Part shown: positions 5,485 to 5,632 of the stretch, in pieces | Layout: every line of letters begins with the position of its first letter | How positions within the stretch are numbered: the stretch's first letter is position 1 | Origin: JAJPJX01 sp964568355 | Lineage (GTDB): Bacteria > Acidobacteriota > Terriglobia > Bryobacterales > Bryobacteraceae | Direction of reading: 5' to 3' | Assembly: GCA_964568355.1 (NCBI GenBank) | Contig: CAZMRK010000356.1 | Location: 1-5,632 of the forward strand | Length of the DNA stretch: 5,632 bases | Notes under the pieces: model-generated | What the model saw: the letters and a program-made list of their open reading frames with translations, nothing else | Databases searched by the model: none | What the model was told of the DNA's origin: nothing | Made by a program: the position numbers and the translations under genes

Positions 5485-5632
5485 CTATGGGAGCCGATAC
5501 TCGCGCCTCAAGTGCCGCAGATCCTCCTCGAACTGGCGAGCCATTGCGGATGTGTAGATCCGCGTGATGTCGCCGTTATTCTGAAGCTCCACAATCTTCC
5601 GAAGGTCACTCTTCCGTTGTTTCCAGGTTAGG
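5485..5632 (-). CDS. C-terminal end of an unrecognised minus-strand gene, cut by the window edge
   Basis: The minus strand is open from the right edge for 48 codons to a TAG at 5487-5485, 18 bases from the tRNA 3' end. The visible tail is strongly charged and helix-prone: 'WKQRKSDLRKIVELQNNG' near the edge, then 'ITRIYTSAMARQFEEDL' and a basic end 'RHLRREYRLP'. The regular amphipathic pattern looks like real protein. The plus strand is also open here, but its reading frame runs through the tRNA, which favours the minus strand. I do not recognise the family. The 'Y..AMARQFEEDL' stretch faintly recalls the end of cardiolipin synthase/phospholipase D proteins, but the preceding residues do not show the HKD motif region expected there. 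I see no tyrosine recombinase motifs either. G+C over 5467-5632 is about 51%, lower than its neighbours. Confidence 0.5.
   Translation of the reverse strand, partial: LTWKQRKSDLRKIVELQNNGDITRIYTSAMARQFEEDLRHLRREYRLP

Overview
The window reads as chromosomal DNA from a free-living, GC-rich bacterium with a flagellum. By hand, most of the coding sequence is above 60% G+C. The set of genes suggests an acidobacterium of the Solibacter/Bryobacter type: a long FliN with its own N-terminal domain, a secreted alpha/beta hydrolase with a 'HQTT...GHSLGG' layout, and a membrane heme/Fe-S ETF-type oxidoreductase. That assignment is inferred from remembered family patterns, not from a search. I see no transposon, CRISPR array or defence system. 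The window looks like ordinary housekeeping and accessory metabolism until the last ~170 bases.

Left to right. (1) Bases 2-799, plus strand: the 3' part of fliN (flagellar motor switch), open at the left edge. (2) 800-895: a 96-base gap with a possible promoter and a good ribosome binding site. (3) 896-1393, plus: a protein made almost only of a CBS-domain pair. (4) ~1390-2445, plus: an exported alpha/beta hydrolase (dienelactone hydrolase/acetyl-xylan esterase-like). Its best start is an unusual CTG overlapping the CBS stop codon. (5) 2432-3367, minus: a UDP-glucuronate decarboxylase (UDP-xylose synthase), overlapping the hydrolase tail-to-tail by 14 bases. (6) 3368-3442: a 75-base divergent promoter region with a perfect 10-base palindrome. 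(7) 3443-5302, plus: a 619-residue membrane protein joining a NarI-like heme-b domain, two 4Fe-4S clusters and two CCG domains, the architecture of ETF:menaquinone oxidoreductase (EMO/EtfD). (8) 5303-5390: an 88-base gap with an extended -10 promoter. (9) 5391-5466, plus: a complete tRNA-Lys(CTT) with encoded CCA. (10) 5467-5632: lower-GC DNA (about 51%) holding the C-terminal 48 codons of an unrecognised minus-strand gene that enters from the right edge.

The genes do not form one pathway. fliN is probably the end of a flagellar operon. The CBS gene and the hydrolase are probably co-transcribed because they abut. The sugar-nucleotide gene (cell-surface polysaccharide precursor) and the respiratory Fe-S gene are divergently transcribed from a shared short region. 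The points most worth checking are the CTG/ATGA-like junction at 1390, the EMO-type oxidoreductase with an altered first CCG motif, and the compositional change with a partial gene just after the tRNA.
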